A DNA stretch of 64,000 nucleotides from Streptomyces griseochromogenes (GTDB lineage Bacteria; Actinomycetota; Actinomycetes; Streptomycetales; Streptomycetaceae): NCBI RefSeq assembly GCF_001542625.1, contig NZ_CP016279.1:8680001-8744000 (forward strand). Direction: 5' to 3'. Below are positions 18,495-27,851 of this stretch, piece after piece (positions within the stretch are counted from its first letter, which is position 1; each line of letters starts with the position of its first letter). A program made the translations under genes and the position numbers. The notes beneath the pieces are model-generated. The model ran no database searches and was not told the origin of the DNA. It worked only from the letters and a program-made list of their open reading frames with translations.

Positions 18495-19549
18495 CCGCGC
18501 TCCCAGAATGCAGGACCGACGGGCTCCTCGAAGTCGCCGAGCGCCTGGAGGTAACCCTCGTCGTTCACGCCGATGCGCAGCTGCGGCAGGGCGTGACCGG
18601 CCGGGCCGAAGATCACTCGGGCACCGTCGGAGAGGTCGAAGGTGGACTGGTGGCACGGGCACAGCACGTGGTGCGTCTGCTGCTCGTACAGGGAGATCGG
18701 GCAGCCGACGTGGGTGCAGATCTTCGAGAACGCGACGATGCCCTGGTGCGACCAGTCGAGCTCGCGCTTGTCCTTGATGTTGTCCGGCTGCAGCCTGATG
18801 ATCATCAGGGCGGCCTTGGCGATCTCGTTCTGGAACTCCTCGTCGGTCTCCTCCAGGCCCTCGGGCTTGGCGAAGGTCAGCGAACCGACGGCGACGTCCT
18901 CGGGACGCAGCGGCTGGTTCGTGTTCATGTTGACGAGCAGCTTGCCCTTGGCCCACAACGTGTGGCGCAGCGAGGTGCCGGGCAGCGGACCGAGGTCGCG
19001 CAGCAGCATGACGCCGGAGAGCGGCACGAGGGCCAGCGCGCCGAACATCGTGGTGCGGATCAGCCCGCGGCGGCCGATCGCCGACTCGTTGGCGCCCTGC
19101 TTGAAGTCCGCGTGGACCTTCGCACGGACCTCGGGAGAGGCCGCGATCGCGTGGCGCTCGTCGGCGACCTCCACGTCGGACATCAGGGTGCGGGCCCAGT
19201 GGACCGCGCCCGCGCCGATGCAGAACAACGCCGTACCGAGGGTCAGACCGAGCGCGAAGTTCAGCGCGCTGATGTGCCCGAGCGGGAAGACGAAGATCGA
19301 CTTGTCGTGCGGGATCGTCACGTACGAGACGATGAAGCCGATGGTGGCCAGCATCGACACCGTGAACAGCAGGGCCACCACACGCTCGGACCGCTTGGCG
19401 GCCCGCTCGTCGATGTCCTGGATCCGGTGCTCGTGAGGCGGCAGCCCCGGGTCGGCGAACGGGTTCCGCTCGTCCGCGACCGCTACGGCGCGGCGCTCTT
19501 CGTCCTGCTCAGCGGGCAGGTTCTCTTCTGGAATGTCTTGGCTACTCAT
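18491..19549 (-). CDS. qcrA: Rieske iron-sulfur subunit of the bc1 complex
   Basis: The 352-residue protein has three membrane segments and a C-terminal Rieske domain whose 2Fe-2S ligands are in CTHVGCPIS and CPCHQSTFD. Before the third segment is GRRGLIRTTMFGALAL, a twin-arginine motif. The Streptomyces Rieske protein is known to use Sec for the first two segments and Tat for the third, and this sequence fits. The gene overlaps qcrC and qcrB by ATGA junctions on each side, which enforces equal synthesis of the three subunits. Confidence 0.96.
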   Translation of the reverse strand: MSSQDIPEENLPAEQDEERRAVAVADERNPFADPGLPPHEHRIQDIDERAAKRSERVVALLFTVSMLATIGFIVSYVTIPHDKSIFVFPLGHISALNFALGLTLGTALFCIGAGAVHWARTLMSDVEVADERHAIAASPEVRAKVHADFKQGANESAIGRRGLIRTTMFGALALVPLSGVMLLRDLGPLPGTSLRHTLWAKGKLLVNMNTNQPLRPEDVAVGSLTFAKPEGLEETDEEFQNEIAKAALMIIRLQPDNIKDKRELDWSHQGIVAFSKICTHVGCPISLYEQQTHHVLCPCHQSTFDLSDGARVIFGPAGHALPQLRIGVNDEGYLQALGDFEEPVGPAFWERG

Positions 19550-20358
19550 GACTTCTTGGCCTTTGCGGTCCGAGCGGCGACCCAGACGGCTACCGCGACC
19601 AGCGCGCCGAGGCCGAAGATCCAGGCGAACAGACCCTCGGTGACCGGACCGAGGCCACCCAGCTCCATGCCGCCCGGCTGCTCCGTCTCGCTGCTGTTGA
19701 TCGCGTGCAGGTACGCGATGACGTCCTTCTTGTTCTTCGACGACAGGGTGGTGTCGGGGAAGGACGGCATGTTCTGCGGGCCCGTCTGCATGGCCTCGTA
19801 GATGTGCTTCGCGTCGACACCCGTCAGGTCCGGCGCGAACTTGCCCTTGGTGAGGGCACCACCCTTGCCGGTGAAGTTGTGGCACTGCGCGCAGTTGGTG
19901 CGGAACAGCTCGCCGCCCTTGGCGATGTCCGCCCCGTCCGGGCCGTACTGCTCCTTCGTCGGCACCTCGGGACCGGCGCCCAGCGACGCGATGTACGCGG
20001 CGAGCTGGTCGATCTGGTCCTGCGTGTAGATGTTCTTCTTCTTTACGACCTGCGGGCCCTGCGAGGTGGCCGCCGGCATACGGCCGGTGGCGACCTGGAA
20101 GTCGACCGCCGCGGCGCCCACGCCGATCAGGCTCGGGCCGTCGGAGGAGCCCTGGCCACCGGTGCCGTGGCAGCTGGCGCAGCCGACCTCGTAGAGCTTC
20201 TTGCCCTCCTTGATGGTCAGGGACTGGGAGGTTTCATCGGCCTGTGCCTTGCTCGCGGGTGCGAACGCGGCGTACAGCCCCCCAGTGGCCGCCAGCGCGA
20301 AGAGTAGGACGACGACCGCCGCCAGCGGATGGCGTCGTCGTGCGGAGAGCTTTTTCAC
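19546..20358 (-). CDS. qcrC: Diheme cytochrome c subunit of the bc1 complex
   Basis: The 270-residue protein has an N-terminal signal anchor, two c-type heme motifs (CASCHG and CAQCHN) in tandem cytochrome c domains, and a C-terminal membrane helix (TEGLFAWIFGLGALVAVAVWVA). It replaces cytochrome c1 plus soluble cytochrome c and links bc1 to aa3 oxidase directly. The GTG start at 20358 has GGGG upstream. It lies 62 bases after ctaE and overlaps qcrA by four bases. Confidence 0.96.
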   Translation of the reverse strand: MKKLSARRRHPLAAVVVLLFALAATGGLYAAFAPASKAQADETSQSLTIKEGKKLYEVGCASCHGTGGQGSSDGPSLIGVGAAAVDFQVATGRMPAATSQGPQVVKKKNIYTQDQIDQLAAYIASLGAGPEVPTKEQYGPDGADIAKGGELFRTNCAQCHNFTGKGGALTKGKFAPDLTGVDAKHIYEAMQTGPQNMPSFPDTTLSSKNKKDVIAYLHAINSSETEQPGGMELGGLGPVTEGLFAWIFGLGALVAVAVWVAARTAKAKKS

Positions 20359-20420
20359 GGATTACCCCGGTGTCAGGATCTTCTGCGTCGATGCTTCTGG
20401 ATGTGCGGGAGCGGTCCCGG

Positions 20421-21041
20421 CTACTTGATCAGGTAGATCGTGGCGAAAAGGCCGATCCAGACCACGTCGACGAAGTGCCAGTAGTAGGACACGACGATGG
20501 CTGCGGTCGCCTGCTCGTGCGTGAACCTCTTGGCCGCGTAGGTGCGGCCGAGGACGAACAGGAAGGCGATGAGGCCGCCCGTCACGTGCATGCCGTGGAA
20601 GCCGGTGGTCAGGTAGAACACCGAGCCGTACGGGTCGGAGGACAGCGAGATGCCGTCCTTCTTCACCAGCTCCGTGTACTCGTAGATCTGACCGCCGATG
20701 AAGATCGCACCCATGATGAAGGTGAGGATGAACCAGCCACGGAGCTTCTTCACGTCCCCGCGCTCGGCGGCGAACACGCCGAGCTGGCAGGTGAGCGAGG
20801 AGAGCACCAGGATCGTGGTGTTCGTCGCGGAGAAGGGCACATTGAGCGCCTCGGCCATGTGCTTCCAGTGCGCCGGACCCGTCACCGATCGCAGGGTGAA
20901 GTACATCGCGAAGAGGGCCGCGAAGAACATCAGCTCGGAACTCAGCCAGATGATGGTTCCGACGCTGGTGAGGTTCGGCCGGTTGACCGACGGGTGCGCG
21001 TGCCCGGTTTCTACTGTCGTTGCTGTCGCCACGACCGACAT
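20421..21041 (-). CDS. ctaE: Cytochrome c oxidase subunit III
   Basis: The 206-residue protein has five membrane segments, as in actinobacterial aa3 oxidase subunit III. Characteristic parts are [33 protein letters not shown] and [14 protein letters not shown]. It stabilises the CtaD core. It is the first gene of the ctaE-qcrCAB operon. The ATG lies inside a 21-bp perfect palindrome and has no Shine-Dalgarno sequence; GATAAG upstream could be a -10 element giving a very short or absent leader. Alternative starts downstream would cut into the soluble N-terminus only. Confidence 0.95.
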   Translation of the reverse strand: MSVVATATTVETGHAHPSVNRPNLTSVGTIIWLSSELMFFAALFAMYFTLRSVTGPAHWKHMAEALNVPFSATNTTILVLSSLTCQLGVFAAERGDVKKLRGWFILTFIMGAIFIGGQIYEYTELVKKDGISLSSDPYGSVFYLTTGFHGMHVTGGLIAFLFVLGRTYAAKRFTHEQATAAIVVSYYWHFVDVVWIGLFATIYLIK

Positions 21042-21052
21042 TATGTCGGTCG
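21032..21052. promoter_or_regulatory. Perfect palindrome over the ctaE start codon
   Basis: Arms CGACCGACAT (21032-21041) and ATGTCGGTCG (21043-21052) flank a single central base. The left arm ends on the ctaE start codon. It could be an operator for a dimeric regulator or, in RNA, a hairpin enclosing the start codon. A possible -35 TTGACG (21113-21118) for the divergent gene lies 60 bases away. Confidence 0.6.
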
Positions 21053-21187
21053 CTTATCCCGCCCTCACTCCGGGGGGTGCCGTTCGGAGTGTTGCTGCCC
21101 TCCGAACCGGTGTTGACGTGGTGTTCATGGGAGTAACATCCGCACCGAACGGCCCTGTCCGTAGGACGCTGACGTCTCGGAGGAAGC

Positions 21188-21589
21188 ATGCAGCCGACCG
21201 CTACGGTGCTGGTGTACAGCGACGACTCCAATACGCGGGAACAGGTGCGGTTGGCGACCGGCCGGAGGCCGGCTCCCGATGTTCCCCTGGTCGAGTTCGT
21301 GGAGTGCGCGACTCCTGAGGCGGTCGTGCGGGAGTTGGGCAAGGGCGGCATCGATGTGTGCGTGCTCGACGGTGAGGCCGTGCCCATGGGGGGCATGGGG
21401 GTGTGCCGGCAGATCAAGGACGAGGTCTTCAACTGTCCGCCTGTGCTCCTGCTGATGGGGCGGCCTCAGGACGCCTGGCTGGCCACGTGGAGCAGGGCCG
21501 ACGCGGCGGTCACCCTGCCGGTGGATCCGGTGGAGTTCGCGGCGGCGCTGGCCGGTCTGCTCCGTCGGAAGAGGTTGCTGAGCGCCTAG
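21188..21589 (+). CDS. Pseudo-receiver domain protein
   Basis: The 133-residue protein has the size and strand order of a response-regulator receiver domain: the acidic pair Asp12-Asp13 (YSDDSNT) and a candidate phosphoacceptor Asp61 (VCVLDGEA). The conserved Lys before the final Pro is missing (LPVDP instead of a KP motif), and the Thr/Ser switch position reads LLLMGRP, so phosphorylation switching may be lost. No output domain is fused. The ATG has AGGAAG directly upstream. It is divergent from ctaE. A partner protein is unknown. Confidence 0.8.
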   Translation: MQPTATVLVYSDDSNTREQVRLATGRRPAPDVPLVEFVECATPEAVVRELGKGGIDVCVLDGEAVPMGGMGVCRQIKDEVFNCPPVLLLMGRPQDAWLATWSRADAAVTLPVDPVEFAAALAGLLRRKRLLSA

Positions 21590-21599
21590 CCGCGCGGGG

Positions 21600-21675
21600 C
21601 GCGAGGCGGCTGTGCGGCTGCGGCCCGGTGGGGGCTGATGCGCAGTTCCCCGCGCCCCTTGGGGCGCCTACAGGG
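21600..21675 (-). repeat. Dispersed GC-rich intergenic repeat, copy 2
   Basis: The core CGCAGTTCCCCGCGCCCCTT is at 21641-21660 with a GC-rich lead from 21600. It fills the gap between the convergent pseudo-receiver and L,D-transpeptidase genes and runs into the 3' end of the latter. Confidence 0.75.
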
Positions 21676-22930
21676 CCGTTGGCTGGAGGCGCAGCGCATC
21701 CTGTGGTGAAGGGCCGTCGGGGGCGTCGTTGACGAGGGCGCTGCCGGTGCGCCATTTCTTCCAGTCGACGTTCCAGTCGCCGAAGCCGTTGCCGAAGGGC
21801 TCCATCGGGTCGCCGTTGGAGTTGACGACCCTGACGATGTCGCCCTCGTGGATGTGGTCGAAGAACCATTCGGCGTTGCCGGTGCTCATGCCGGTGCAGC
21901 CGTGGCTGACGTTCTCGTAGCCCTGGGAGCCCACGGACCAGGGCGCGGCGTGGACGTATTCGCCGGACCAGGTCACCCGGGTGGCGTAGTAGACCGGCAG
22001 GTCGTAGGAGTCGGCGCTGCCCTCGGCGATGCCGACCGTGGTGCCGCGCATCCGTACGAAGTACTGCTTGGCCAGGACGACTTTGACGCCGTTGCGCGTC
22101 TCGTAGCCGGCTTTGCCCGTGGTGACGGGGACCTGGTTGATCTGCTGGCCGTTCTGGAAGAACGTCAGCTGGTGGGCCGCGGCGTCCGTGACGGCCTCGA
22201 TCCGGTCGCCGGTGGTGATCTTCAGGGCCTTGGACTTGCCGCCCCACAGACGGTCGCTGATCTTGACGCCGTCCAGGTTGCTGTGCACCTGGATCGTGGC
22301 GTGCACGGGCCAGTACTCCTTGGGGCGGTAGTGGAGTTCCTTGTCGCTCACCCAGTACCAGGAGCCCTGCACGGCCGGGGTGGAGTCCACCCTGAGGGCG
22401 CGCTCCACGACGGCCCGCTGTGCCTTGTCCTTGACCGGCTGGTCCAGCTGCGCGGTGACGGGCTGCCCGACGCCGTACTGGCCCGCGTCCGGGCCGAAGG
22501 TGACGTTCAGGCGCTTTTGGGCGGTCGGCCTGCTGGTGTCGAAGGCGAGGACCTTGCGGCCGGGCGCGCCGTCGTCGTCCTCGATGCTCACGGTGACCGT
22601 GTAGTGGGCGTTGGCGGCCAGCGGGGAGGTGCTGTGCCAGCGGCTCCCGTCGGCGGCCAGTTCGCCCGCCACATAGCGCCCTGTGGAGTCCTGGGCGGTG
22701 ACGTCGGTGATCCGGTCGTCATCGCTGTTGGCGGTGACCTCCAGCGGCTTGTCCGGGTCGGCCCGCTTCCCCTCACCGGTGGGGCTGTTGAAGGAAACCT
22801 CGTCCGCGGCGTCGTACGGCTTGGCCGACAGGGGGTTGCCGTCCGAGCCGCAGCCGATGACGCCCGCGCCGAGGGCGGTCACCAGCAAGGCGCAGCTGAC
22901 GACGGTGCGGGTCCGCGGAGTGCTGTTCAT
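21668..22930 (-). CDS. Lipoprotein L,D-transpeptidase (YkuD family)
   Basis: The 420-residue protein has a lipoprotein signal (lipobox VIGC, Cys27), two immunoglobulin-like domains (about 45-250) and a YkuD domain with catalytic SHGC (Cys345) and the preceding His in HAAPWSVG. It forms 3-3 crosslinks in peptidoglycan, bypassing penicillin-binding proteins, and this architecture matches mycobacterial LdtMt2-like enzymes. No Shine-Dalgarno sequence precedes the ATG; TAGCGT (22942-22937, minus strand) ends 6 bases before it, so the mRNA may be leaderless. Confidence 0.94.
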   Translation of the reverse strand: MNSTPRTRTVVSCALLVTALGAGVIGCGSDGNPLSAKPYDAADEVSFNSPTGEGKRADPDKPLEVTANSDDDRITDVTAQDSTGRYVAGELAADGSRWHSTSPLAANAHYTVTVSIEDDDGAPGRKVLAFDTSRPTAQKRLNVTFGPDAGQYGVGQPVTAQLDQPVKDKAQRAVVERALRVDSTPAVQGSWYWVSDKELHYRPKEYWPVHATIQVHSNLDGVKISDRLWGGKSKALKITTGDRIEAVTDAAAHQLTFFQNGQQINQVPVTTGKAGYETRNGVKVVLAKQYFVRMRGTTVGIAEGSADSYDLPVYYATRVTWSGEYVHAAPWSVGSQGYENVSHGCTGMSTGNAEWFFDHIHEGDIVRVVNSNGDPMEPFGNGFGDWNVDWKKWRTGSALVNDAPDGPSPQDALRLQPTAL

Positions 22931-23007
22931 ACGATCACGCTATGAGGTGGAGAGCGTACTGGCGCGGCACGTAACTCGTACGAGGGACGGACACCCCGGC
23001 AAAGGGA

Positions 23008-23042
23008 GGAGCCCGGACCTCCTGGCGGAGTGTCCGGGCTCC
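23008..23042 (-). terminator. Terminator after ctaF
   Basis: Perfect 11-bp arms GGAGCCCGGAC (23008-23018) and GTCCGGGCTCC (23032-23042) lie 19 bases after the ctaF stop. It ends the ctaCDF unit. Confidence 0.8.
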
Positions 23043-23060
23043 CGATGCGCTGGGCGCGTG

Positions 23061-23459
23061 CTACTGGGTGCGGTTCTCACCGTGGTAGTACTCGAACACC
23101 CAGCCGAAGAGACCGATCAGGATGATCGGTGCCGAGAAGTACAGCAGCCACCAGCCGACCGCGACACCGAGGAAGGCCAGCGCGCCGCCGAACCCCAGGG
23201 CGAGCGGCTGCCAGCTGTGCGGGCTGAAGAAGCCCAGCTCGCCCGCGTCGTCCGCGACGTCGGCCTCCTTGTCGTCCTGGGCACCCGCGTCGACCCGCCG
23301 GGCGGTGAAGCCCAGGTAGAAGCCGACCATGATGCACAGGCCGAAGGCCAGGAAGAGCGCAGTGGTACCGGCCGGCTCCTTCGACCACACGCCGTACACG
23401 ACGGCCATGATCAGGACGAAGAAGCTCAGCCAGATGAACATCCGGCCCTGGATCTTCAC
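23061..23459 (-). CDS. ctaF: Cytochrome c oxidase subunit IV
   Basis: The 132-residue protein has four membrane segments in two pairs with an acidic cytosolic loop ([18 protein letters not shown]). This is the actinobacteria-specific small subunit of aa3 oxidase; the start [20 protein letters not shown] is typical. The gene overlaps the end of ctaD by four bases (ATGA) and is the last gene of the ctaCDF operon before a clear terminator. Confidence 0.95.
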   Translation of the reverse strand: MKIQGRMFIWLSFFVLIMAVVYGVWSKEPAGTTALFLAFGLCIMVGFYLGFTARRVDAGAQDDKEADVADDAGELGFFSPHSWQPLALGFGGALAFLGVAVGWWLLYFSAPIILIGLFGWVFEYYHGENRTQ

Positions 23460-25189
23460 TTGCCGGCCTCCTTGCTGCCCGCGATGGCGCCGCCGTGACC
23501 GGCGTGCTCAAGCTGCTCGAGGGCGGCGATCTCGGGGTGGTGCAGGTCGAACGCCGGGGATTCGCTGCGAATCCGCGGCAGGGTGAGGAAGTTGTGCCGC
23601 GGGGGCGGGCAGGAGGTCGCCCACTCCAGCGAACGGCCGTAGCCCCACGGGTCGTCGACGCCGACCGGCTTGCCGTACTTGGCCGTCTTCCACACGTTGT
23701 AGAGGAACGGCAGGATCGACAGGCCGAGCAGGAACGAGCTGATGGACGAGATCGTGTTCAGCGTGGTGAAGCCGTCGGCCGCCAGGTAGTCGGCGTAACG
23801 ACGCGGCATGCCCTCGGCACCCAGCCAGTGCTGGACCAGGAAGGTGCCGTGGAAGCCGACGAACAGCGTCCAGAAGGTGATCTTGCCGAGGCGCTCGTCG
23901 AGCATCTTGCCCGTCATCTTCGGCCACCAGAAGTGGAAGCCGGAGAACATCGCGAAGACGACCGTGCCGAAGACCACGTAGTGGAAGTGGGCCACCACGA
24001 AGTACGAGTCGGAGACGTGGAAGTCCATCGGGGGCGAGGCGAGGATGACACCGGTCAGACCACCGAAGGTGAAGGTGATCAGGAAGCCGGTGGCCCAGAG
24101 CATCGGTGTCTCGAAGGACAGCGAGCCCTTCCACATCGTGCCGATCCAGTTGAAGAACTTCACACCGGTCGGGACGGCGATCAGGAAGGTCATGAAGGAG
24201 AAGAACGGCAGCAGCACACCGCCGGTGACGTACATGTGGTGCGCCCACACCGTCACGGACAGACCGGCGATCGCGATGGTGGCCGCGATCAGACCCATGT
24301 AGCCGAACATCGGCTTGCGGGAGAAGACCGGGATGACCTCGGAGATGATGCCGAAGAACGGCAGCGCGATGATGTACACCTCTGGATGGCCGAAGAACCA
24401 GAAGAGGTGTTGCCACAGCAAGGCTCCGCCATTCGCGGCATCGAAGACATGCGCTCCGAATTTACGGTCCGCCTCCAGGGCGAACAGCGCGGCCGCGAGG
24501 ACCGGGAAGGCGAGCAGGACCAGCACGGCGGTCAGCAGCACGTTCCACACGAAGATCGGCATGCGGAACATGGTCATGCCCGGGGCACGCATGCAGATGA
24601 TCGTGGTGATGAAGTTGACCGCGCCGAGGATGGTGCCGAAGCCGGAGAAGGCCAGACCCATGATCCACATGTCGGCGCCGATACCCGGCGAGCGGACCGC
24701 GTCCGACAGCGGGGAGTAGGCGAACCAGCCGAAGTCGGCCGCGCCCTGCGGGGTGAGGAAGCCGCCGACCGCGATGGTCGAGCCGAACAGGTAGAGCCAG
24801 TAGGCGAACATGTTCAGTCGCGGGAAGGCGACGTCCGGCGCGCCGATCTGGAGCGGCATGATCCAGTTCGTGAAGCCGGCGAACAGCGGCGTCGCGAACA
24901 TCAGCAGCATGATCGTGCCGTGCATCGTGAACGCCTGGTTGAACTGCTCGTTCGACATGATCTGCAGGCCCGGACGGGCCAGCTCGGCGCGCATGAGCAG
25001 CGCCATCACGCCGCCGATCAGGAAGAACGCGAACGACGTGACGAGGTACAGCGTTCCGATCGTCTTGTGGTCGGTGGTCGTCAGCCACTTCACCACGACA
25101 TTGCCGGGCTGCTTGCGCCTGACCGGCAGCTCGTTCTCGTACGAGTCCTCAGCTGCCGCGGCACCCTGGGGTTCGTTGACGATGCTCAC
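23456..25189 (-). CDS. ctaD: Cytochrome c oxidase subunit I
   Basis: The 577-residue heme-copper oxidase core binds heme a, heme a3 and CuB and pumps protons. Visible ligands include [10 protein letters not shown], the CuB region [22 protein letters not shown], and the heme ligands in [11 protein letters not shown]. Twelve membrane segments are present, with a C-terminal extension usual in actinobacteria. The GTG start at 25189 overlaps the ctaC stop (GTGA); the longer in-frame ORF upstream is antisense noise within ctaC. Confidence 0.97.
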   Translation of the reverse strand: MSIVNEPQGAAAAEDSYENELPVRRKQPGNVVVKWLTTTDHKTIGTLYLVTSFAFFLIGGVMALLMRAELARPGLQIMSNEQFNQAFTMHGTIMLLMFATPLFAGFTNWIMPLQIGAPDVAFPRLNMFAYWLYLFGSTIAVGGFLTPQGAADFGWFAYSPLSDAVRSPGIGADMWIMGLAFSGFGTILGAVNFITTIICMRAPGMTMFRMPIFVWNVLLTAVLVLLAFPVLAAALFALEADRKFGAHVFDAANGGALLWQHLFWFFGHPEVYIIALPFFGIISEVIPVFSRKPMFGYMGLIAATIAIAGLSVTVWAHHMYVTGGVLLPFFSFMTFLIAVPTGVKFFNWIGTMWKGSLSFETPMLWATGFLITFTFGGLTGVILASPPMDFHVSDSYFVVAHFHYVVFGTVVFAMFSGFHFWWPKMTGKMLDERLGKITFWTLFVGFHGTFLVQHWLGAEGMPRRYADYLAADGFTTLNTISSISSFLLGLSILPFLYNVWKTAKYGKPVGVDDPWGYGRSLEWATSCPPPRHNFLTLPRIRSESPAFDLHHPEIAALEQLEHAGHGGAIAGSKEAGK

Positions 25190-26145
25190 AGGTTGTTCGT
25201 CTCCCGGTTCTTCTCGTGCGGCGTCTGCGCGATGCCGGCGGGAATGTAACCGGTCTGCCCCTTCTTGGCGAGGTCCTTGAGGTGCTGCTCGTAACGCTCG
25301 GGGGAGACGACCTTCACGTTGAACAGCATCCGGGAGTGGTCGACGCCGCAGAGCTCGGCGCACTTGCCCAGGAAGGTGCCCTGATGGTTGGGAACCACCT
25401 GGAAGGCATTGGTGTGGCCCGGGATGACGTCCTGCTTCATGAGGAACGGCACCACCCAGAAGGAGTGGATGACGTCACGCGAGGTGAGGACGAAGCGGAC
25501 CGTCTTGCCTTCGGGGAGCCAGAGCGTCGGACCGGGGTTGCCGGTCTGCGGGTTCCGCGAGGCGGGCGTACCGGCGTCGTAGACACCGCCGGCGTTCGCC
25601 GGGAAGTCCTTCTTGAACCGGTCCGGAATGGCGTCCAGGTTCTTGTCGGTCTTCGCGTTGCCGGGGACACCGGGAACGTTCTCGACGTAGTTGAAGCCCC
25701 AGCTCCACTGGTAGCCGACCACGTTGACCGTGACGTCGGGCTTCTTGGAGAGGTCCAGGAGCTTCGACTCGTCCCGGGCGGTGAAGTAGAACAACACCGA
25801 GATGATGATGATCGGGACCACCGTGTACAGGGCCTCGATCGGCATGTTGTACCGGGTCTGCGGAGGTACCTCGACCTTGGTGCGGCTGCGCCGGTGGAAG
25901 AAAGCACTCCACAGGATCAGGCCCCACACCAGCACGCCGGTGGCCAGTGCGGCAGCCCAGGAGCCCTGCCACAGGGAGAGGATCCGCGGAGCCTCTTCCG
26001 TGGTCGGGGTGGGCATGCCAAGGCGGGGGAAGTCCTTGTATGTGCAACCGGTAGCGGTCGCCAGGACCAGGCCCGCGGTCAGTGCCTGCAGCAGCTTCCG
26101 CCGCATCGGGCGCCGCGGCGAGCGGTCGGAGCCGTTGGGACTCAC
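25186..26145 (-). CDS. ctaC: Cytochrome c oxidase subunit II (CuA)
   Basis: The 319-residue lipoprotein (lipobox ATGC, Cys about 33) has two membrane helices and a cupredoxin domain. The CuA ligands are in [11 protein letters not shown] and [12 protein letters not shown]. It accepts electrons from QcrC. The GTG at 26145 is chosen because GGAAGG lies 7 bases upstream and it gives a proper signal peptide ([20 protein letters not shown]). An insertion of about 40 residues in the cupredoxin domain ([20 protein letters not shown]) is usual for actinobacteria. It is the first gene of the ctaCDF operon. Confidence 0.96.
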   Translation of the reverse strand: MSPNGSDRSPRRPMRRKLLQALTAGLVLATATGCTYKDFPRLGMPTPTTEEAPRILSLWQGSWAAALATGVLVWGLILWSAFFHRRSRTKVEVPPQTRYNMPIEALYTVVPIIIISVLFYFTARDESKLLDLSKKPDVTVNVVGYQWSWGFNYVENVPGVPGNAKTDKNLDAIPDRFKKDFPANAGGVYDAGTPASRNPQTGNPGPTLWLPEGKTVRFVLTSRDVIHSFWVVPFLMKQDVIPGHTNAFQVVPNHQGTFLGKCAELCGVDHSRMLFNVKVVSPERYEQHLKDLAKKGQTGYIPAGIAQTPHEKNRETNNL

Positions 26146-26447
26146 GTAGCGCCTTCCCGAGAGTCTCGCCCGCGCGGTCGGCTGCGGCCTTCTCGCTGGT
26201 CGGTCGCCGCCCTGCGTCGGGCAGGGGTTTGGATGTTTATGCGGACCAAACCCTAGCCGACGGCTTCCGGGGGTTCGCGGGGAGGGGGGCATACGCGCCG
26301 CCGGTCACTCCTTAAGGGTGGGATTGAGCTCCTAATAGCTCGGGTTGTCGCGGTTTGGCGTGCGGCCGAGGGTGGCATTGTGGCTGGTCGCGCGGTTCCC
26401 CGCGCCCCTTGAGGCCGGCCGCCGCTCCGAAGATTTACCGTTGCCGT
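26146..26447. promoter_or_regulatory. Divergent promoter region ctaC / desulfurase-TusA gene
   Basis: This 302-base region carries a -10-like TAGGGT for ctaC (26255-26250, minus strand), giving a leader of about 100 bases, and TACCGT (26436-26441, plus strand) directly before the GTG of the desulfurase gene. Copy 3 of the dispersed repeat lies between them. I see no riboswitch. Confidence 0.45.
26340..26416 (-). repeat. Dispersed GC-rich intergenic repeat, copy 3
   Basis: The sequence TGGCTGGTCGCGCGGTTCCC (26381-26400) followed by CGCGCCCCTT (26401-26410) is a variant with CGCGGTT instead of CGCAGTT. A GT-rich lead starts near 26341. It lies just upstream of the probable -10 of the desulfurase-TusA gene. 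Confidence 0.7.
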
Positions 26448-27824
26448 GTGTCCTACTTCGACGCTGCATCCAGTGCCCCGCTCCATCCAGTGGCCCGTCA
26501 GGCCCTGTTGGCCTCTTTGGATGACGGATGGGCCGATCCCGCCCGTCTCTACCGGGAAGGGCGGAAGGCGCGGATGCTGCTCGACGCCGCTCGGGAGGCG
26601 GTCGCCGAGGCGGTGGGGTGCCGGGCCGACGAGGTGGCGTTCACCTCCTCCGGGACCCGGGCCGTACACACCGGCATCGCGGGGGCGTTGGCGGGGCGGC
26701 GGCGGGTGGGGCGCCACCTGATCGTGTCAGCGGTCGAACACTCCTCGGTACTCCATTCGGCGGAAGCGTTCGAGGCCGGGGGCGGAACGGTGAGCACGGT
26801 GGCCGTCGACCGGGCCGGAGCGGTGGATCCGTCGGCCTGTGCGGCCGCGCTGCGGCAGGACACCGCGCTGGTCTGTCTGCAGTCGGCCAATCATGAGGTG
26901 GGGACCGTGCAGCCGGTCGCCGAGGTGGGTGAGGTGTGCCGGGCGGCCGGGGTGCCGCTGTTCGTGGACGCGGCGCAGTCGCTGGGGTGGGGGCCGGTCG
27001 AGGGTGACTGGTCGCTGCTGGCCGCCAGTGCGCACAAATGGGGCGGGCCCTCGGGTGTGGGGCTGCTGGTGGTGCGCAAGGGCGTGCGGTTCGTGGCACA
27101 AGGGCCCGTGGACGAGCGGGAGTCGGGGCGTGCGCCCGGTTTCGAGAACCTCCCGGCGATCGTGGCGGCCGTGGCCTCCCTGCGCGCGGTGCGGGCCGAG
27201 GCGGCCCAGGAGGCGGTACGGCTGCGGGAACTGACGGAGCGGATCCGCGCACGGGTGCCCGAGGTCGTACCGGATGTGGAGGTGGTGGGGGCTCCCGAGC
27301 GGCGCCTGCCGGGAATCGTCACCTTCTCCTGTCTCTATGTCGACGGAGAGGCCCTGCTGCACGAGTTGGACCGGGAGGGCTTTTCCGTCTCGTCCGGATC
27401 GTCCTGCACGAGCAGCACCCTGACGCCCAGCCATGTGCTGAAGGCGATGGGGGTGCTGAGCGAGGGGAACGTACGGGTGTCGTTGCCCCCGGGGACGGCC
27501 GAGGAGGATGTGGAGCGGTTCCTGGGCGTGCTGCCGGGCGTCGTGGCCGGGGTCAGGGAGAAGCTGGGGGCGCCTGCGCCCGAGACGGCCGTACGGGCCG
27601 AGGAACTGGTCGTCGACTCTCTCGGCAAGCGGTGCCCGATTCCGGTCATCGAGCTGGCCAAGGTGATCGGGGACGTGCCGGTGGGGGGCACGGTGCGGGT
27701 GCTGTCGGACGACGAGGCGGCCCGGCTGGACATTCCCGCGTGGTGCGAGATGCGGGGGCAGGAGTACGTGGGCGAGGAGCCGGCGGAGCGGGGTACGGCG
27801 TACCTGGTCCGCCGGCTGAGCTGA
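26448..27824 (+). CDS. Cysteine desulfurase fused to a TusA sulfur-carrier domain
   Basis: The 458-residue protein joins an IscS/NifS-type desulfurase (about 1-375) to a TusA/SirA-type domain (about 385-458). The PLP lysine is Lys197 (ASAHKWGG) and the active Cys is Cys320 in SSGSSCTSSTLTPSHVL. The TusA part has the persulfide Cys396 in RCPIPVIELA. The fusion suggests direct transfer of persulfide sulfur from desulfurase to carrier within one chain, for tRNA thiolation, molybdopterin or Fe-S assembly. No Shine-Dalgarno site is seen; TACCGT 6 bases upstream suggests a leaderless mRNA starting at the GTG. Confidence 0.92.
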   Translation: MSYFDAASSAPLHPVARQALLASLDDGWADPARLYREGRKARMLLDAAREAVAEAVGCRADEVAFTSSGTRAVHTGIAGALAGRRRVGRHLIVSAVEHSSVLHSAEAFEAGGGTVSTVAVDRAGAVDPSACAAALRQDTALVCLQSANHEVGTVQPVAEVGEVCRAAGVPLFVDAAQSLGWGPVEGDWSLLAASAHKWGGPSGVGLLVVRKGVRFVAQGPVDERESGRAPGFENLPAIVAAVASLRAVRAEAAQEAVRLRELTERIRARVPEVVPDVEVVGAPERRLPGIVTFSCLYVDGEALLHELDREGFSVSSGSSCTSSTLTPSHVLKAMGVLSEGNVRVSLPPGTAEEDVERFLGVLPGVVAGVREKLGAPAPETAVRAEELVVDSLGKRCPIPVIELAKVIGDVPVGGTVRVLSDDEAARLDIPAWCEMRGQEYVGEEPAERGTAYLVRRLS

Positions 27825-27851
27825 GGCGCCCCGAAGGGCACCGGCACGGTG

